From Sediminibacterium sp. (GTDB lineage: Bacteria > Bacteroidota > Bacteroidia > Chitinophagales > Chitinophagaceae), in NCBI RefSeq assembly GCF_019264485.1, contig NZ_JAHVAA010000011.1, forward strand, positions 372,001 through 436,000: 64,000 nt of DNA, in the 5' to 3' direction. Below the pieces are notes generated by a model. It worked only from the letters and a program-made list of their open reading frames with translations. It was not told the DNA's origin and did not search any database. Made by a program: the position numbers and the translations under genes. This document shows positions 24,250 to 32,297 of the stretch, piece after piece. Numbering within the stretch: position 1 is the first letter of the stretch; each line of letters opens with the position of its first letter.

Positions 24250-25173
24250 TTAACTCACCGTTACATTCATGGCATCAAGTATTTTATTCAGTTCTTCCAG
24301 TGAAAAATACTCGATGGTGATGCTGCCATAGCCTTTTTTGTTATGAACCATTTTCACTTTGGTAGCGAAATGTGATGCTAAATTATCTTCAATTTTCTTG
24401 TAAGCAGGGGGCAGATCGGCTTTTGCAGAAGATTTAACAGTACCTGTTTTATCGGCCTGGTACAATTTACGCACCAGTTCTTCTGTCTGGCGAACACTGA
24501 GTCCACGCTGCTGAATTTCTTTGTAAACGTATAATTGTTTGTCAACCGTGTCAATATTAATCAGGGCGCGGGCATGACCCATACTCAGGTTACCGCTTCT
24601 TACTGCGAGTTGAATATCGGGTGGTAATTTCAGTAAACGGATATAATTGGTTACTGTACTTCTTTCCTTACCCATTCTTTCTGCAACCTGTTCCTGGGTA
24701 TAATCCAGTTCATCCATCATACGTTTATAACTGAGTGCAATTTCAACAGCATTCAGGTTTTCACGTTGTAAATTTTCCAGTAAAGCAAGTTCGAGTAACT
24801 GCTGGTCATTGGCCTGTCGTATATAAACAGGCACATCTTTGAGTCCGGCCAGTTTAGCTGCACGAAAACGACGTTCCCCTGCAATCAGCTGGTATTTATT
24901 ACCCGCCAGTTTTGAAACGGTTAGCGGTTGAATGATATCATGCAGTTTTAATGATTCAGCGAGTTCGTTCAAAGCCTGTTCATCAAAATCGCGGCGTGGT
25001 TGTTTGGGGTTGATCTGAATATCAGATAAAGAAATCCGGCTGATATGTGTCACCTGCTCCACCACATCGGTTTTTAAAGTGCCGGCAGTGGTTTTTAAAT
25101 CAGCATCAATATTCTGCAATAAAGAGCGGAGCCCTTTACCTATGAGTTCTTTATTTTGTTTTGGATTGGTCAT
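24250..25173 (-). CDS. parB: Chromosome partitioning protein ParB
   Basis: A 307-residue DNA-binding CTPase. N-terminal ParB/Sulfiredoxin domain (about residues 45-140) with PRRDFDEQALNELAESL, GNKYQLIAGERRFRAAKLAG (the CTP-binding GERRFRA) and ENLQRENLNAVEIA. The helix-turn-helix part follows (YTQEQVAERMGKERSTVTNYIRLLKLP and GNLSMGHARALI). The C-terminal dimerisation segment is at about 260-307. It spreads from parS sites and loads SMC for origin segregation. No parS-like 16-mer (TGTTTCACGTGAAACA type) is seen in this window. It is separated from parA by an 81-base gap containing an inverted repeat. Confidence 0.95.
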   Translation of the reverse strand: MTNPKQNKELIGKGLRSLLQNIDADLKTTAGTLKTDVVEQVTHISRISLSDIQINPKQPRRDFDEQALNELAESLKLHDIIQPLTVSKLAGNKYQLIAGERRFRAAKLAGLKDVPVYIRQANDQQLLELALLENLQRENLNAVEIALSYKRMMDELDYTQEQVAERMGKERSTVTNYIRLLKLPPDIQLAVRSGNLSMGHARALINIDTVDKQLYVYKEIQQRGLSVRQTEELVRKLYQADKTGTVKSSAKADLPPAYKKIEDNLASHFATKVKMVHNKKGYGSITIEYFSLEELNKILDAMNVTVS

Positions 25174-25186
25174 GGTTGTTTTTTTG

Positions 25187-25257
25187 GGTCCATGGTCTAT
25201 TGTCGATAGTCTATAGTGAAAACTTTTTTCTTGCGATGGACTATCAACTATTTACTA
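25187..25257. repeat. Inverted repeat between parA and parB, overlapping the parA stop
   Basis: TCCATGGTCTATTGTCGATAGTCTATAG (from 25189) faces GATGGACTATCAACTATTTACTA (25235-25257). Pairing is imperfect but the words are those of the GGTCCATAGACTATGG family. The parA stop codon (25255-25257) lies in the right arm. Confidence 0.7.
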
Positions 25258-26055
25258 CTCAATAATTCTTTCTTCGTTCGACATTTTCGTGAGCCCGTTA
25301 TTCTGTAATATCTCTTTGGCCAGGTTCAGGTAATTAATGGCTCCCTTACTTTCTGCATCATATAAAATAACAGGCTTGCCTACGCTGGGCGATTCACTTA
25401 AACGGGTATTTCGATGAATGATGGTTGAGAACACCATTTCATCGAAATGTCTTCTCACCTCACTTACTACCTGGTTGCATAGGCGTAAACGACCATCATA
25501 CATGGTCATCAGAATACCTTCTATCTGTAGGTCAGGGTTTAAACGGCTTTGAACAATCTTAATGGTGTTCAGCAGTTTGCCTAATCCTTCCAACGCAAAA
25601 AATTCACACTGCACAGGCACAATCACACTGTCGGATGCTACCAATGAGTTTACGGTAATCAAACCAAGAGAAGGAGAGCAGTCGATGATGACAAAATCGT
25701 ATTTATCTTTTACTGCATCGAGTATTCCTTTCATCACATTTTCGCGGTTGGGGTAATTGATCATTTCAATTTCTGCACCTACCAGATCTATATGGGAAGG
25801 AATAATATCAAGATTGGGTATCTCACTTTTGAGAATGACATCGGCGGCAACAACATTATTTACCATGCAGTCGTAGAGACTACTGGTGATATTGTGCAGA
25901 TCGAAACCAACACCTGTTGTACTATTGGCCTGTGGATCGGCATCAACCAATAATGTTTTGAACTCTAATACGGCCAGGCTCGCCGCCACATTAATGGCCG
26001 TGGTCGTTTTACCGACACCTCCTTTCTGATTGGCAACTCCAATAATTCTCGCCAT
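25255..26055 (-). CDS. parA: Chromosome partitioning ATPase ParA (Soj)
   Basis: A 266-residue cytoplasmic Walker-type ATPase that works with ParB in origin segregation. The deviant Walker A KGGVGKTTTAIN lies at about residues 11-22 (MARIIGVANQKGGVGKT), Walker A' is LLVDADPQANST, and Walker B is FVIIDCSPSLG. The region MYDGRLRLCNQVVSEVRRHF is typical of Soj-type ParA. Length is normal. It leads the same-strand run parA, parB, DUF5683, dapB. Its last codons and stop are part of an inverted repeat of a family found at four places in the window. Confidence 0.95.
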   Translation of the reverse strand: MARIIGVANQKGGVGKTTTAINVAASLAVLEFKTLLVDADPQANSTTGVGFDLHNITSSLYDCMVNNVVAADVILKSEIPNLDIIPSHIDLVGAEIEMINYPNRENVMKGILDAVKDKYDFVIIDCSPSLGLITVNSLVASDSVIVPVQCEFFALEGLGKLLNTIKIVQSRLNPDLQIEGILMTMYDGRLRLCNQVVSEVRRHFDEMVFSTIIHRNTRLSESPSVGKPVILYDAESKGAINYLNLAKEILQNNGLTKMSNEERIIE

Positions 26056-26090
26056 AATTGTCTGCTGTTCGTGTTACCGAACTTTTTGTT

Positions 26091-26771
26091 TTAAAGGTCT
26101 GTAGAAGCTCCGATAGCCGGTAATATTAATTCCTTACCAGCAGCGGTAAAAGCCTGTATGGCTGCTTCTGTATCAATTTTTATAAAACCAAATGTGTTGT
26201 AATGTACTCCCACCACTCTTTTGCACTGAACAAAATCGGCACAACGAATAGCATCTGCCACATCCATGGTGAAATTATCGCCTAAAGACAGTACCGAAAA
26301 ATCAAGTTTTGCCCAGCTGGGTATGAGTTGCATATCCAATGTGAGTGCGGTATCACCGCTGAAATAAAAATTACCTTCATCTGTGATGAATAAAAATCCC
26401 ATCGGGTTGCCTCCATAACTGCCATCGGGTAAACTGCTGCTGTGTTGAGCAACCACACATTTTACCACACCAAAATCAAAAGCCCATTTACCCCCCGTAT
26501 TCATGGGATGTGTTTTTACTACACCCTGTTTATTGAGCCACTCATGAATTTCCCAGGCAGCTACCACTGTACAACCTGTTCTTTGGGCGATCGACACCGC
26601 ATCGGCAATATGATCTGCATGACCATGTGAAAGGAAAATATAATCGGCTTCTATTTTGCCTACCTCAATATCTTTTGCCAGTTCATTATAAGTAATAAAG
26701 GGGTCGAACAGGATCTTTTTTCCCTTCACTTCCACCTGAAAACAGGAATGTCCATAATAAGTCAGTTTCAT
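26091..26771 (-). CDS. UPF0173-type metal-dependent hydrolase (metallo-beta-lactamase fold)
   Basis: A 226-residue cytoplasmic protein. The start is taken at ATG 26771 (MKLTYYGHSCFQVEVKGKKI), the invariant start of the family; the frame stays open to 26861 through a repeat, but those residues are not family-like. The metal-binding motif is SHGHADHIADAV, further ligands lie in VAQHSSSLPDG and FSGDTAL, and the C-terminal His in VVGVHYNTFGFI. Family members are predicted zinc hydrolases of unknown substrate. It ends 35 bases before parA. Confidence 0.9.
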   Translation of the reverse strand: MKLTYYGHSCFQVEVKGKKILFDPFITYNELAKDIEVGKIEADYIFLSHGHADHIADAVSIAQRTGCTVVAAWEIHEWLNKQGVVKTHPMNTGGKWAFDFGVVKCVVAQHSSSLPDGSYGGNPMGFLFITDEGNFYFSGDTALTLDMQLIPSWAKLDFSVLSLGDNFTMDVADAIRCADFVQCKRVVGVHYNTFGFIKIDTEAAIQAFTAAGKELILPAIGASTDL

Positions 26772-26850
26772 AGTCGCCAAAGTTTTGAAGGATGCCAAAA
26801 ATACGGTTTCAGGCACATCTTTTGAAAGAATCTTATCCATAGGAGGCTGT

Positions 26851-26877
26851 CTATGGTCCATGGACTATAGACCATAG
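26851..26877. repeat. Palindromic repeat, GGTCCATAGACTATGG family (copy 1 of a pair)
   Basis: CTATGGTC (26851-26858) pairs with GACCATAG (26870-26877) around an 11-base centre that is itself built from CCATGGACTAT. It lies in the divergent gap between the UPF0173 gene and the phosphoesterase. Confidence 0.75.
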
Positions 26878-26933
26878 TTTTATGTCTCAATTCGTGTTTG
26901 ATAATTTGTACAAAAGGGGTAAAGTATAAAATG

Positions 26934-26965
26934 CTATGGTCCATAGACTATCGGCCATGGTCTAC
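26934..26965. repeat. Palindromic repeat, GGTCCATAGACTATGG family (copy 2 of a pair)
   Basis: CTATGGTCCATAGACTAT and GGCCATGGTCTA form this second copy, a direct repeat of the one at 26851, 83 bases further on. Together they bracket an AT-rich stretch that probably holds the divergent promoters. Confidence 0.7.
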
Positions 26966-27025
26966 AATCCCCAAAATGCAATATTTTCACCCCCTGTACG
27001 TCTATAAACACAATAAAACTTTTAC

Positions 27026-28276
27026 ATGCGGAACGCGGGTACTCTCTGGGTCATTGCCTTGATTATGTTATTACTGGATTTCTATGTATTCCAGGCAGTA
27101 AGAATTGTTACGCAAAACCTGTCAGACAGGGCCCGTATGTGGGTACATATGGGGTATTGGGTGTTTTCGGGTCTTGCACTGATTGCTTTATTGTCTTTCC
27201 CTTATGTGCAGGCTTTACAAAATTCCAGGTTCTACCGCAACTATGTATTTGCCATTCTTGTAGGTTTATTTTTTGCCAAACTCATTGCCGCAGTCTTTTT
27301 CCTGACCGATGACCTGCGAAGGGTTGCATTATGGCTCATGAGCAAGCTATTTCCGGGAACCGGGGCTCAATACATGAATAATAATGGTGGTGGAATACCC
27401 CGCTCTACTTTTTTAAGCTGGCTCGGACTGGGTCTGGGTACTTCTCTTTTTGGTACTTTATTGTATGGGTTCAGTAATAAATATAATTATCAGGTAAAAC
27501 GAATCAGGCTTCGCTTTGCTAACCTGCCCGCTGCATTCAGCGGTATGAAACTGGTACATATTAGTGATGTGCATAGCGGTAGTTTTCAGAATAAGAAAGC
27601 GGTTAATCATGGTATCGACCTGATTTTACAGCAAAATCCCGACCTGATCCTCTTTACGGGCGACCTGGTGAATGACAGGGCCAGTGAAATGGATGAGTAT
27701 AAAGAAGTCTTTGCCCGGCTAAAAGCACCATTAGGTGTTTACAGTACCCTGGGTAACCATGATTATGGCGATTATGTAGTCTGGCCTACCGCAGCGGAAA
27801 AAACGGCTAACCTGGATGCACTCAAAAAAGTACATGCCGATATGGGCTGGCGCTTATTGATGAATGAACACGTGAAACTGGAACGGAATGGTGAACATAT
27901 TGCATTGCTTGGTATTGAGAACTGGGGTGCTAAAGGAAGATTTCCCAAATATGGTAAAATGAATGAGGCCCACCCGGGAACGGAGAACAGCCCGTTTAAA
28001 ATTCTTATGAGCCATGATCCCAGTCATTGGGATGCGCAGGTGAGAACTGAATACCCCGATATAGACCTTATGCTTTCCGGACATACACATGGCATGCAGT
28101 TCGGTATAGAAAATCCTTATTTTAAATGGAGCCCTGTACAGTGGATGTATAAACAGTGGGCCGGGTTATACGAAGAAGGAAAACAGAAACTATATGTAAA
28201 CCGTGGCTTTGGTTTTATCGGTTACCCGGGAAGGGTAGGTATATTACCGGAAATTACGGTGATTGAGTTGTTATGA
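27026..28276 (+). CDS. Membrane-anchored metallophosphoesterase
   Basis: A 416-residue protein. The N-terminal third has four or so membrane helices (about 6-25, 38-60, 70-95, 130-150), and the C-terminal part is a calcineurin-like phosphoesterase. Its metal-binding motifs are intact: HISDVHSG (Asp181, His183), LFTGDLVND, TLGNHDYGD, MSHDPSHW and LSGHTHGMQFG. This is the architecture of YkuE/YaeI-like phosphoesterases, some of which act on lipid A or UDP-diacylglucosamine; the substrate here is unknown. The stop codon touches a 17-bp inverted repeat. Confidence 0.9.
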   Translation: MRNAGTLWVIALIMLLLDFYVFQAVRIVTQNLSDRARMWVHMGYWVFSGLALIALLSFPYVQALQNSRFYRNYVFAILVGLFFAKLIAAVFFLTDDLRRVALWLMSKLFPGTGAQYMNNNGGGIPRSTFLSWLGLGLGTSLFGTLLYGFSNKYNYQVKRIRLRFANLPAAFSGMKLVHISDVHSGSFQNKKAVNHGIDLILQQNPDLILFTGDLVNDRASEMDEYKEVFARLKAPLGVYSTLGNHDYGDYVVWPTAAEKTANLDALKKVHADMGWRLLMNEHVKLERNGEHIALLGIENWGAKGRFPKYGKMNEAHPGTENSPFKILMSHDPSHWDAQVRTEYPDIDLMLSGHTHGMQFGIENPYFKWSPVQWMYKQWAGLYEEGKQKLYVNRGFGFIGYPGRVGILPEITVIELL

Positions 28277-28318
28277 ATGGTGAATGGTGAAATATTGACC
28301 ATTCACCATTCACCATTC
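28275..28318. repeat. Inverted repeat with 17-bp perfect arms, GAATGGTGAATGGTGAA
   Basis: GAATGGTGAATGGTGAA (28275-28291) pairs perfectly with 28302-28318 around a 10-base loop. It begins inside the phosphoesterase stop codon (28274-28276) and ends eight bases before the stop of the convergent DUF2911 gene, so it makes up nearly the whole junction. Confidence 0.9.
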
Positions 28319-28326
28319 AGGCCTCA

Positions 28327-28905
28327 TTATAACTTAACCGGCATTACCACTCTCAGGTATTCCCATTCAATGGCGATGGAAGCATTCTTGCCGTCTTTTT
28401 CTATCAGGTAGCTGAGACGCTGTACCATTTTATCTTTTTTAACGGGCTTTACTTTTACCCTTACCAGGTCTTCGGAAGGATTATACTCATCTGCCAGGTG
28501 TTGTTTGTTCCTGGAATTAATGATAATCGTCCATTCATCTTTTCCCGGGATGGTAAAGAGTGCATATTTTCCTTTTGGAATATTCTTTCCTCCGATGGTT
28601 ACGACTGTAGAAAAATCAACGGTAGTAGCATTGTGTGCACCGGTTGCCCACACCTGATCGTAAGCTACCAGTCCACCCCAAATCATCCTCCCTTTTACAC
28701 CTGGCGATCCATATTCAATATGAATATGTGTATCACCAATGGTTTCCATAGTTACACGCTTAGGGCTGCTTTTTAAAGTGTCTTTTGCAATCAATCCTTT
28801 GTTCACGCTGTCTGCATAACCACTGTTGGCCTGGTGATTGTGTTGAGCTAAACATATATTGGATAAGCCGATACCAATAAACAGAAGCAGCAATGACTGA
28901 CGCAT
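28327..28905 (-). CDS. DUF2911 domain-containing secreted protein
   Basis: A 192-residue protein. The signal peptide is about 1-20 (MRQSLLLLFIGIGLSNICLA). The DUF2911 domain occupies residues 50-185, with IHIEYGSPGVKGRMIWGGLV, YDQVWATGAHNATTVDFSTV, IPKGKYALFTIPGKDEWTII and a C-terminal IAIEWEYLRVVMPVKL. The family is common in Bacteroidota; its function is unknown, though the fold looks like a periplasmic binding or enzyme module. It is transcribed alone, convergent with the phosphoesterase gene. Confidence 0.88.
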   Translation of the reverse strand: MRQSLLLLFIGIGLSNICLAQHNHQANSGYADSVNKGLIAKDTLKSSPKRVTMETIGDTHIHIEYGSPGVKGRMIWGGLVAYDQVWATGAHNATTVDFSTVVTIGGKNIPKGKYALFTIPGKDEWTIIINSRNKQHLADEYNPSEDLVRVKVKPVKKDKMVQRLSYLIEKDGKNASIAIEWEYLRVVMPVKL

Positions 28906-28941
28906 AAATGGATGATTTATGCAAATAAACGAATAAAGCCC

Positions 28942-29217
28942 TTATCGTTTGCTAATCTTATTACTGCTGATCGCTCGCTGTCTGCTACACTTGAAACGAC
29001 TGATGCCCGTAGCTCGGATATGACTGTGTTTGGTATTTCGTCCTTTCATTCTTTTCCTCCACATGGTAAAACTGCTTTTTTTACTGTGTCTGCGCATCAG
29101 TTCAATGACTTGTGGCTCTTTTATACCAAACTGAAAATGAATGGCTTCAAAAGGGGTGCGGTCTTCCCAGGCCATTTCAATGATTCTGTCGATCTCTTTT
29201 TCCGTTAAAAATTCCAT
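28942..29217 (-). CDS. TIGR03643 (DUF2805) family protein
   Basis: A 91-residue basic cytoplasmic protein. The core MEFLTEKEIDRIIEMAWEDR, followed by TPFEAIHFQFGIKEPQVIEL and FTMWRKRMKGRNTKH, matches the TIGR03643 family of small proteins found in Bacteroidota and some proteobacteria. Residues 1-60 suggest a helix-turn-helix (AWEDRTPFEAIHFQFGIKEP), so DNA binding is possible. The C-terminal ISRFKCSRQRAISSNKISKR is strongly basic. Function is unknown. Confidence 0.8.
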   Translation of the reverse strand: MEFLTEKEIDRIIEMAWEDRTPFEAIHFQFGIKEPQVIELMRRHSKKSSFTMWRKRMKGRNTKHSHIRATGISRFKCSRQRAISSNKISKR

Positions 29218-29273
29218 AAAGCATTAACACCCGCAATAAAAAAACGTTGAATGACGTTACAATTTTGCCCAGA

Positions 29274-29309
29274 CTCCCTTTTTTTAGCACCTCGTACAAC
29301 GAAAGGGAG
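29274..29309. repeat. Short inverted repeat CTCCCTTT / AAAGGGAG
   Basis: CTCCCTTT (29274-29281) pairs with AAAGGGAG (29302-29309). It shares its word with the longer repeats at 1894 and 38771. It lies in the gap before the PorT-like gene; the rest of the gap shows nothing recognised. Confidence 0.5.
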
Positions 29310-29378
29310 CCAATCCGGGTCTTGGATAGCAAGTTTGGCACGGTCATTGAAATAGGTAAGAAGAATAAAATAAACCTT

Positions 29379-29969
29379 ATGAAGAAAGTATTATTAGCAA
29401 TGTTTGTGGTAACAGTGTTTACCACTTCATTAAAGGCACAGGGTATCAGACTGGGGGCCAAAGTAGGAGCCAACCTCAATAAAGTTTCAGGTCAGTCATT
29501 CAGTGATGGATTTGACCTTGCCTATCATGTAGGTGGTTTTCTTGAAATAGATTTTAATAAAAAATGGGGTATCCAGCCTGAAGTATTATGGAGCCAGACA
29601 GCTACCAAACGCTCCAGTTTCAATACCATATATGCCAGTGAGATTAACCCTTTTAATAACCAGGAGAAAATTAAACTCGATTACCTGAGTATACCTGTAT
29701 TGTTTCGTTATAATATAGGGGGTATTCTTACGCTAAACCTGGGGCCACAGTTTGGCATTTTGCTGAACCAGGACAAAACTCTGTTACAAAATGGAGAGTC
29801 GGCATTTAAAGGAGGCGATTTCTCGATGGTTGCGGGCGGACAACTAAATTTTAAAGTTTTACGTATTTATGGCAGGTATAATATTGGCCTGCAAAACATT
29901 AACGATATCGACAATAAAGATAAATGGACAAACCAACAGATTCAGTTGGGTCTGGGGTTGAGGTTTTAA
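29379..29969 (+). CDS. PorT-like outer membrane beta-barrel protein
   Basis: A 196-residue protein starting at ATG 29379 (the frame is open to 29247, but only from here is there a signal peptide, MKKVLLAMFVVTVFTTSLKA). The mature part opens GIRLGAKVGANLNKVSG, the typical first strand of the OMP_b-brl_2 (PorT) family. It continues with YHVGGFLEIDFNKKWGIQPE, LDYLSIPVLFRYN, GPQFGILL, and ends IQLGLGLRF with a C-terminal Phe. It is a small 8-strand barrel of unknown specific role. It is followed by a terminator. Confidence 0.85.
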   Translation: MKKVLLAMFVVTVFTTSLKAQGIRLGAKVGANLNKVSGQSFSDGFDLAYHVGGFLEIDFNKKWGIQPEVLWSQTATKRSSFNTIYASEINPFNNQEKIKLDYLSIPVLFRYNIGGILTLNLGPQFGILLNQDKTLLQNGESAFKGGDFSMVAGGQLNFKVLRIYGRYNIGLQNINDIDNKDKWTNQQIQLGLGLRF

Positions 29970-30000
29970 AATCCAATATCCATCCGGATTTTCTAACCAG

Positions 30001-30032
30001 GGGTAATCTTCTTTCGAGGATTACCCTTTTTT
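30001..30032 (+). terminator. Intrinsic terminator after the PorT-like gene
   Basis: GGGTAATC (30001-30008) pairs with GATTACCC (30019-30026), with a 10-base loop, followed by TTTTTTA. Confidence 0.92.
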
Positions 30033-30040
30033 ATGTTGGC

Positions 30041-32266
30041 TTACTTAATCTTGAATGTCTTTTTTAATACTGCTATTTTTTGTTTGAAGGACCCGAGTTC
30101 AGCCAGTTGCTGTTTGATAAAACTGTTGTCTTCCAGTTTGCCAATTACGGAATTCATTTCTTCAAAACTTTCATAGACCATTTTGCGGAAAGGATTCTGG
30201 TAGTCCTTTGCCCTGGAATCATGTATGCCTTTGGTCATCCATTCTTTTGTAGTAAGTGCATTATTGAATAACTGACCTAATTGGTGTGAATCTATTTTCT
30301 TCAATGATAACTCTGTAATTTCTGCCAATGAAGCCAGTGCATGTGCTCTTTTCTGCACGGCATATTTATTACCCAGCATGGTATAATGTGCATGCACTTC
30401 ATCCCATGATTTTATCTTACCTGATTTTATTTTTTCTTTTAGTTGCCGGTGTTCATCTGTAGTGATTAATTGTCCACCCAGATTAACCCAGCCAGTTCTT
30501 TTGGTACGGGCGGGGAGAACAGATTTCAGGGTATCGACAGAACGAAGCTGCTCTTCGTTAATCAGGTCTAATAAATGAAGGGTTCCATAATAGCGAATCA
30601 GTTCAATAAACAAATGATAAGCAATGCGTGTTTTAATAAGCACTACTTTTCGTTTGCTGTTTTCGAAGCCGTCAACAGTAATTTCCAGTTCATCCACGAG
30701 TTTATTGCTGCTCAGCAATAACTGTTTTCCAATGGCAACCGCTTCTTCACTGGTAAGTATTGCTTTGCTGTTGTTTTGTTTGCGATGATAGGCCCTTCCT
30801 GTAGCTTCTTCAATAATGGCTAATGAGTCAAAGAGTTCGTTGATGGTATCTGGTGCCAGATAATCGTATTCTATCAGTTGAACGCGCTCTGTTCTTTTAT
30901 CCCTGTCAACATATTTCCAGGCATTTCTGGCCAGGGCATACATATTGTAAAGGAACCAATAACCAGGCATTACTAAAAGCTGATCCTTACTTACATCATT
31001 ACTCACCAAAGAGAAGGGTAACCTGATATTCAGTTCTGCAGGATAATCGCCTTTTGTAAGAATGGTAAAACCTGCAAATACAGAATTGTGTTTGAGGCTT
31101 ACACAGAGTCCGGGCCAAAAGCCACGCCCCATAATAATTTCACCATCAGCCCCACGGCTATTATGATTTGAGCCAATCGTGGCGCCGGCAGCAATATTAC
31201 TTTGCCCCATTACCAGTGCCGCACATAAAAATGAATTGTTGTGATGCTGTTCGTGTGCCGGAAATATTAATGAATTCAATACTTCGCAGCATGATATGGT
31301 AGCATTATGCCCGAGGTAAGAGTTAATAAGCCTTGCGCCATATTTCAGTTGAGAATGTGAGGCCATAATAAAACGCACGGCTTTTACACCGTAAAACATT
31401 TTACAGCCATAACCAATGATACCATTTACTGCTTCACAACCTTCACCAATTTGTGTACGCCCTTCTTCACCTGAATTAATGGTTAGGTTTTTGAGTTTGT
31501 TAGCGCCTTTTATATATGCATCTGTACCAACCCATACATCCTTAATAATGTTACAGTTTTTGATAACGGTGCGATCGCCTACCTTACCATAATAACCTCT
31601 TCTGTTGTCGTAACGCGCTTCTGTAAATGCAACAAACTTATCCTGCAGGAGCTGGTCATTTTTGTCTCTGCTCCATAAATAAGCATCTCCGGCCAGCATA
31701 CCGTTAAAAGGCAGTACACGGCGACCCGTATTTTCGTTACAGATTTCCATCCATATCCGTACATCTTCCGACTCACCCTGTTTTATAATACCATTGCCGA
31801 ATTTGGCATGATTGGTAGATACCAGTTCATTTACATTGGTAATAATTACTTCACTGCCAATGATATAGTGAGACAGATAGTTCACATTATCAACGCAAAC
31901 ATTGTCACCAAAATCGCAGCTGATGATGGTTGAATTATATAAACCCACAGGTACTTTCAGGTCACTGAAACCCAGACAGAAAGGTTCCAGTTTGCCGATG
32001 CGCACCAGTCCGAAAAATTTGCAGTTTTTTACCAGCTCAGGATTGAATGCATCCGATACTAAAATTTTGTTCCAGTCATCACTTGTATTCCTGTTACGTA
32101 CCAGCACTTCAATTTCATAGGCATTGAGTATGCGGTAGGTAATACCATTCCGGTTTTGCATATTCCGTAAATAATATTCATCCTTGCCTTTGGGCAATTC
32201 ATTATTACCCAGAAAATGGTAACCCAGTGATGAAAGCGGTGTTTTGCTGATCTTATTTTGTGCCAT
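30041..32266 (-). CDS. DUF4954 family protein with left-handed beta-helix
   Basis: A 741-residue cytoplasmic protein with no signal peptide. The N-terminal half (about residues 80-420) is rich in hexapeptide-like repeats typical of left-handed beta helices, as in acyl- and nucleotidyltransferases (for example GDRTVIKNCNIIKDVWVGTD and GYGCKMFYGVKAVRFIMASH). The C-terminal half is helical. It matches DUF4954, a Bacteroidota family of unknown function. Its gene starts 31 bases after glmS on the same strand, so the two are probably cotranscribed, which hints at a role around UDP-GlcNAc or cell-envelope sugar metabolism; this is inference. Confidence 0.85.
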   Translation of the reverse strand: MAQNKISKTPLSSLGYHFLGNNELPKGKDEYYLRNMQNRNGITYRILNAYEIEVLVRNRNTSDDWNKILVSDAFNPELVKNCKFFGLVRIGKLEPFCLGFSDLKVPVGLYNSTIISCDFGDNVCVDNVNYLSHYIIGSEVIITNVNELVSTNHAKFGNGIIKQGESEDVRIWMEICNENTGRRVLPFNGMLAGDAYLWSRDKNDQLLQDKFVAFTEARYDNRRGYYGKVGDRTVIKNCNIIKDVWVGTDAYIKGANKLKNLTINSGEEGRTQIGEGCEAVNGIIGYGCKMFYGVKAVRFIMASHSQLKYGARLINSYLGHNATISCCEVLNSLIFPAHEQHHNNSFLCAALVMGQSNIAAGATIGSNHNSRGADGEIIMGRGFWPGLCVSLKHNSVFAGFTILTKGDYPAELNIRLPFSLVSNDVSKDQLLVMPGYWFLYNMYALARNAWKYVDRDKRTERVQLIEYDYLAPDTINELFDSLAIIEEATGRAYHRKQNNSKAILTSEEAVAIGKQLLLSSNKLVDELEITVDGFENSKRKVVLIKTRIAYHLFIELIRYYGTLHLLDLINEEQLRSVDTLKSVLPARTKRTGWVNLGGQLITTDEHRQLKEKIKSGKIKSWDEVHAHYTMLGNKYAVQKRAHALASLAEITELSLKKIDSHQLGQLFNNALTTKEWMTKGIHDSRAKDYQNPFRKMVYESFEEMNSVIGKLEDNSFIKQQLAELGSFKQKIAVLKKTFKIK

Positions 32267-32297
32267 GCAAGTTTTGTTTGAACGCTTCTACTGAATA

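Noticed and set aside
24250..26055. Search for a parS site next to parAB
   Set aside because: CACGTG cores occur at a few places (around 7661, 8166, 50970), but none extends to the 16-base parS palindrome. No parS is claimed.
26772..26861. N-terminal extension of the UPF0173 hydrolase
   Set aside because: The extra 30 codons run through a repeat element and precede the invariant family start MKLTYYGHSC.
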